Origin: Pseudomonas fluorescens
Lineage (GTDB): Bacteria > Pseudomonadota > Gammaproteobacteria > Pseudomonadales > Pseudomonadaceae
Length of the DNA stretch: 37,476 nt
Assembly: GCF_902497625.1 (NCBI RefSeq)
Contig: NZ_CABVGX010000056.1
Coordinates: forward strand, 1-37,476
Direction: 5' to 3'
A program made the translations under genes and the position numbers. Under the pieces are notes generated by a model. The model worked only from the letters and a program-made list of their open reading frames with translations. It made no database searches and had not been told where the DNA came from. This document shows, piece after piece, positions 34,883-37,476 of this stretch; position 1 is the stretch's first letter, and each line of letters begins with the position of its first letter.

Positions 34883-36304
34883 TTATTTCACACCGGAACC
34901 GGCTGGTTGCAACGCCTGCTGCGCACTGCGCCTGTTCTTGATGCCGAAGCACAGCCACATAAACGCAATCCACACCGGGATCGCGTAAACCGAGATCTGG
35001 ATACCCGGGATCAACAGCATGACACCGAGAATGAACACCACGAACGCCAGGCAAACGTAGTTGCCATACGGATACCACAGTGCCTTGAACAGCGGCGTCT
35101 GCCCGGTCTGGTTCATGTGCTGGCGGAACTTGAAATGCGAGAAACTGATCATCGCCCAGTTGATCACCAGCGTGGCCACCACCAGCGACATCAACAACTC
35201 CAGCGCACTGTGCGGGATCAGGTAGTTGAGCAACACGGCGATCAGCGTCACCGCTGCCGATGCCAGAATCGAGCGAACCGGCACGCCGCGCTTGTCGATC
35301 TTCGCCAGCGCTTTCGGCGCATCGCCCTGCTCGGCCATGCCCAGCAGCATGCGGCTGTTGCAGTAAGTGCCGCTGTTGTACACGGACAATGCCGCAGTCA
35401 GCACGACAAAATTGAGGATATGTGCCGCGGTGTTGCTGCCGAGCATCGAGAACACCTGAACGAACGGGCTGCCACTGTAGGAGTCGCCGGACGCGTTCAG
35501 AGTGGCCAGCAGGCTGTCCCATGGCGTCAGCGACAGCAGGATGACCAGCGCGCCAATGTAGAAAATCAGGATCCGGTAGATCACCTGGTTGATGGCTTTC
35601 GGGATCACGGTTCTCGGCTTGTCGGCTTCCGCTGCAGTGAAGCCGAGCATTTCCAGACCGCCGAAGGAGAACATGATGATCGCCATGGCCATCACCAGTC
35701 CGCTGACCCCGTTCGGAAAGAAACCGCCGTGCGACCACAGGTTGCTCACTGAAGCTTGTGGGCCGCCGTTGCCGCTGACCAGCAAATAGCTGCCAAGGGC
35801 AATCATGCCAACGATCGCCACAACCTTGATGATCGCGAACCAGAACTCGGCCTCACCGAAGACTTTGACGTTGGCCAGATTGATCAGGTTGATCAGCACA
35901 AAGAAACCGGCTGCTGATACCCAGGTCGGGATATCCGGTGCCCAGTAATGAATGTATTTGCCAACCGCGGTCAGCTCCGACATGCCCACCAGGATGTACA
36001 GAATCCAGCAGTTCCAGCCAGAGAGGAACCCGGCGAATCCGCCCCAGTACTTGTGCGCGAAGTGGCTGAAGGAACCGGCGACCGGTTCCTCGACGATCAT
36101 TTCGCCGAGCTGGCGCATGATCATGAACGCGATGAAGCCGCAGATGGCGTAGCCGAGGATCATCGACGGGCCGGCGGATTTCAGCACCCCGGCCGAGCCC
36201 AGGAACAGGCCGGTACCGATCGCGCCACCGAGGGCGATCAGTTGAATATGACGATTCTTCAGGCCGCGTTTCAGCTCGCCTGAATGCGAGTTTTGTCCAC
36301 TCAT
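34883..36304 (-). CDS. aroP: AroP-type aromatic amino acid permease
   Basis: 473 aa, about 12 transmembrane helices, APC superfamily. Long stretches match E. coli AroP/PheP: LKRGLKNRHIQLIALGGAIG, then TGLFLGSAGVLKSAGP, EEPVAGSFSHFAHKYWGGFA, and NVKVFGEAEFWFAIIKVVAI. It imports Phe, Tyr and/or Trp by proton symport. Start ATG at 36304 (MSGQNSHSGELKRG) has a weak ribosome-binding site (GTGAGA). The leader carries a 20-codon ORF with two Trp codons and a nested hairpin. Proximity to phhABC supports an aromatic substrate; which of the three is preferred cannot be read. Confidence 0.88.
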   Translation of the reverse strand: MSGQNSHSGELKRGLKNRHIQLIALGGAIGTGLFLGSAGVLKSAGPSMILGYAICGFIAFMIMRQLGEMIVEEPVAGSFSHFAHKYWGGFAGFLSGWNCWILYILVGMSELTAVGKYIHYWAPDIPTWVSAAGFFVLINLINLANVKVFGEAEFWFAIIKVVAIVGMIALGSYLLVSGNGGPQASVSNLWSHGGFFPNGVSGLVMAMAIIMFSFGGLEMLGFTAAEADKPRTVIPKAINQVIYRILIFYIGALVILLSLTPWDSLLATLNASGDSYSGSPFVQVFSMLGSNTAAHILNFVVLTAALSVYNSGTYCNSRMLLGMAEQGDAPKALAKIDKRGVPVRSILASAAVTLIAVLLNYLIPHSALELLMSLVVATLVINWAMISFSHFKFRQHMNQTGQTPLFKALWYPYGNYVCLAFVVFILGVMLLIPGIQISVYAIPVWIAFMWLCFGIKNRRSAQQALQPAGSGVK

Positions 36305-36322
36305 GAAAAGGGTCTCACGCAA

Positions 36323-36385
36323 GGTTTGATGATGTTCACTAGACGTCGCTGCTCGGTTGCGATCTCAAGCAGCGCCGATCAAACC
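36323..36385 (-). promoter_or_regulatory. nested hairpin in the aroP leader
   Basis: On the minus strand GGTTTGAT (36385-36378) pairs with ATCAAACC (36330-36323), and inside it CGCTGCT (36374-36368) pairs with AGCAGCG (36353-36347). The 5' arm begins directly after the second Trp codon of the leader ORF. The 3' arm ends about 5 nt before the weak permease ribosome-binding site. A ribosome in the ORF would change this fold. Confidence 0.5.
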
Positions 36386-36427
36386 CCAGCGCAGGCACCA
36401 GGAGTTCAGCGTATTTACAAAGGTCAT
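36365..36427 (-). CDS. 20-aa leader ORF upstream of aroP, two Trp codons
   Basis: MTFVNTLNSWCLRWGLIGAA, ATG at 36427, stop TGA 36367-36365. AGGTGA ends a few bases before the ATG, a good ribosome-binding site. Trp codons are at positions 10 and 14; the codon after W14 begins the 5' arm of a hairpin. It lies 60 nt before the permease start on the same strand, downstream of the predicted aroP promoter. It is likely a regulatory leader peptide; I do not recognise it from a described system. Confidence 0.5.
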   Translation of the reverse strand: MTFVNTLNSWCLRWGLIGAA

Positions 36428-36554
36428 GCGTCACCTGTTTGTTTTTATCTGTGACGAAATCGAACCCGACACGCTTGTGGCGCGGCGGAGTGAACAAGGC
36501 GGATAGCCTTGAAATTGCGCATTTGCGCAGGAGGTCACAGGTAAAACGCGGCGC

Positions 36555-36583
36555 ATTGTACACCGCTAACCCCCTGCTGCCAG
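36555..36583 (-). promoter_or_regulatory. predicted sigma-70 promoter of aroP
   Basis: Minus strand CTGGCA (36583-36578), 17-nt spacer, TACAAT (36560-36555). The -10 is 5 of 6 and the -35 is 4 of 6. Start of transcription would be near 36548, giving a leader of about 240 nt that includes the 20-codon ORF. Confidence 0.5.
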
Positions 36584-36594
36584 ACACCGCTGGA

Positions 36595-36741
36595 TCAGTG
36601 GGCTGGATGCCGGGATTGCCTGTGTCCGCCTCGAAGGTGTCGGGCGGCTGCAAATACTGAGTCAGACCTTTGCGGGTCATGGGCGGGGACCATGAAAAAA
36701 CTGCCCCACGGGAGGAAGTGGATAGAGAACACGGCGTTCAT
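36595..36741 (-). CDS. possible 48-aa leader or small ORF with consensus ribosome-binding site
   Basis: ATG at 36741 preceded by AAGGAGGCGCA, the strongest ribosome-binding site in the window. The product starts MNAVFSIHFLPWGSFFMVPA and continues with an Arg/His-rich tail to TGA at 36597-36595. Aromatic codons cluster early (F5, F9, W12, F15, F16). It precedes the predicted aroP promoter, so it needs its own promoter, which I could not identify. The Arg/His-rich tail looks unlike a folded protein. Confidence 0.4.
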   Translation of the reverse strand: MNAVFSIHFLPWGSFFMVPAHDPQRSDSVFAAARHLRGGHRQSRHPAH

Positions 36742-36988
36742 TGCGCCTCCTTGTTGTTATGCACCTGCACGGCAGGTATGGGGCGCATCTGATCGTTGAT
36801 GGGACTTTCAAACAAGCGGGCGCCGATGGGGGAACAGGGTCGGAAGCATGATCGTGTGGCAGTATTTTTTTACAGTGGCAGGCGGGTGAATATTTTCTCC
36901 GCTAAACCGTCCTGCTTCGTCATGTTTTCGTTACAAGGCGTAAAGATGGATTTCCATTTCTGAACCGATGTAGCTGCAACTGATGCTA

Positions 36989-37078
36989 TCGCGAGCAGGC
37001 TCGCTCCCACAGTGATCCGGGTGAACCGGATATCACTCACGCCCCCCAACCGGTGGACGCGAGCCTGCTCGCGAAGAG
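36989..37078. repeat. REP pair upstream of aroP
   Basis: TCGCGAGCAGGCTCGC (36989-37004, continuing TCCCACAG) against GCGAGCCTGCTCGCGA (37059-37074): a perfect 16-bp inverted repeat. An inner stem GTGATCCGG/CCGG-AT-ATCAC lies at 37012-37036. It is the same family as the REP at 34.7 kb. Confidence 0.85.
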
Positions 37079-37112
37079 GCTCGAACAGTCGCCAGCCCCT
37101 TGAAGCCAGACC

Positions 37113-37146
37113 AAAAAAAACGCCATCCCGAGAGGGATGGCGTTTT
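37113..37146 (-). terminator. bidirectional intrinsic terminator after the right-edge gene
   Basis: AAAACGCCATCCC-GAGA-GGGATGGCGTTTT: a perfect 13-bp stem with a 4-nt loop. On the minus strand it ends in eight T. It lies 36 nt past the stop of the partial gene at the right edge. Confidence 0.92.
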
Positions 37147-37181
37147 CACTTGCAGCTTGTCGCTTGAAGCTTACCGAGGCA

Positions 37182-37476
37182 TCACTCAGGCTTGCGACGA
37201 CCAAAGCCTGGGCGCTGGCCGGAACCGGCCGGTGCGCCGCGGCGTTTGCCCGATGGCTTGTCACCGTCGACCAGTTTGATCCCTGGACGCTTCGGCGCCG
37301 GCTTGGCCGGGCGCTTGGTGTCGGCAGGACGATCTGCAACCGGCGTACCTCGACTGGAATCACTACGGCCTGCTGGCGCGCCGCGATCGCTACGGCCACC
37401 ACTTGGGGCACCGCGACCTTCGCCACGTTCCGTGCGACCGTTGGCCGGACGCGGAGTACGTGGGCCACGCTCACCG
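37182..37476 (-). CDS. C-terminal tail of an RNA-modifying protein, probably RluB-type pseudouridine synthase (partial)
   Basis: The last 97 residues are visible, ending KPE then TGA (37184-37182). The tail is Arg/Gly/Pro-rich and of low complexity (GERGPRTPRPANGRTERGEG and similar), then KRPGIKLVDGDKPSGKRRGA and ending SGQRPGFGRRKPE. Such tails occur on Pseudomonas 23S rRNA pseudouridine synthases of the RluB/RsuA group and on RhlE-type DEAD-box helicases. The ending resembles what I recall of RluB, but no catalytic domain is in the window. A strong terminator follows. Confidence 0.55.
   Translation of the reverse strand, partial: GERGPRTPRPANGRTERGEGRGAPSGGRSDRGAPAGRSDSSRGTPVADRPADTKRPAKPAPKRPGIKLVDGDKPSGKRRGAPAGSGQRPGFGRRKPE

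Larger units (their letters stand above)
36305..37181. other. 877-bp intergenic region upstream of aroP
   Basis: This is the longest stretch without a conventional gene. From left to right it holds the aroP leader hairpin, a 20-codon ORF, a predicted promoter, the 48-codon ORF with a consensus ribosome-binding site, a small ACCTGC/GCAGGT hairpin (36762-36776), an AT-richer stretch at about 36865-36960, a REP pair and the terminator of the right-edge gene. No tRNA or known riboswitch was recognised. Confidence 0.7.

Noticed and set aside
34254..35738. 494-aa minus-strand ORF ending in arfB
   Set aside because: Only its last 137 residues are ArfB. The rest runs through a REP, a terminator and an out-of-frame copy of aroP.
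36339..36680. 113-aa minus-strand ORF upstream of aroP
   Set aside because: It crosses the predicted aroP promoter and the leader hairpin, has no ribosome-binding site, and is in a different frame from both better-supported small ORFs.
27826..37078. CRISPR array from recurring palindromes
   Set aside because: The repeats are dispersed inverted pairs kilobases apart without regular spacers or cas genes; they are REP elements.
37037..37474. 145-aa minus-strand ORF at the right edge
   Set aside because: It is in the wrong frame and runs through the terminator and REP. The frame ending at 37182 has a recognisable Arg/Gly-rich tail followed by the terminator.

Overview
The window looks like chromosome of a Pseudomonas of the P. 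fluorescens group. The grounds are a polar-flagellum cluster with the Pseudomonas regulators FleQ, FleS and FleR, the phhR/phhABC phenylalanine-catabolism cluster, high GC with Pseudomonas-like codon use, and REP palindromes of the GTGGGAGCGAGCCTGCTCGCGA type between genes. No tRNA, rRNA, insertion sequence, prophage or CRISPR array was seen.

Region 1 (1-9.6 kb, all minus strand) holds flagellar genes. In transcription order from the right these are fliC, flaG, fliD, fliS, fliT, fleQ, fleS, fleR, fliE and fliF (cut by the window edge). FleQ is the master sigma-54 activator and FleSR the second-tier two-component system. The sequence shows near-consensus sigma-54 (-24/-12) promoters in front of fleS and fliE and a sigma-28 promoter in front of fliC, which fits the known Pseudomonas flagellar hierarchy.

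Region 2 (9.7-19.1 kb, minus strand) lies between flgL and fliC and is best read as a flagellin glycosylation island. It encodes a 1189-aa four-module glycosyltransferase, a 947-aa glycosyltransferase, a GT2-methyltransferase-TPR fusion and a stand-alone FabH-like ketoacyl synthase with an intact Cys-His-Asn triad. P. aeruginosa and P. syringae carry flagellin glycosylation genes at the same place, and P. syringae pv. tabaci also has a FabH-like gene there.

Region 3 (19.2-27.7 kb, minus strand) is the flgFGHIJKL operon (rod, L and P rings, FlgJ muramidase, hook-filament junction). It has a candidate sigma-54 promoter before flgF and an intrinsic terminator between flgL and the glycosylation genes.

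Region 4 (28-32.4 kb) is phenylalanine/tyrosine catabolism. The TyrR-like activator phhR (minus) is divergent from phhA-phhB-phhC (plus): phenylalanine 4-hydroxylase, pterin carbinolamine dehydratase and aromatic aminotransferase. A perfect 29-bp inverted repeat (REP pair) and a TyrR-like box lie in the divergent gap.

Region 5 (32.5-37.5 kb) carries two small ORFs, a YhhS-like MFS transporter, the ribosome-rescue hydrolase arfB, and an AroP-type aromatic amino acid permease. Upstream of the permease is a long leader containing a 20-codon ORF with two Trp codons that abuts a nested hairpin ending at the permease ribosome-binding site. This candidate attenuation or tnaC-like leader is the most interesting unexplained element in the window. 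The right edge cuts a gene with an Arg/Gly-rich C-terminal tail, probably an RluB-type pseudouridine synthase.
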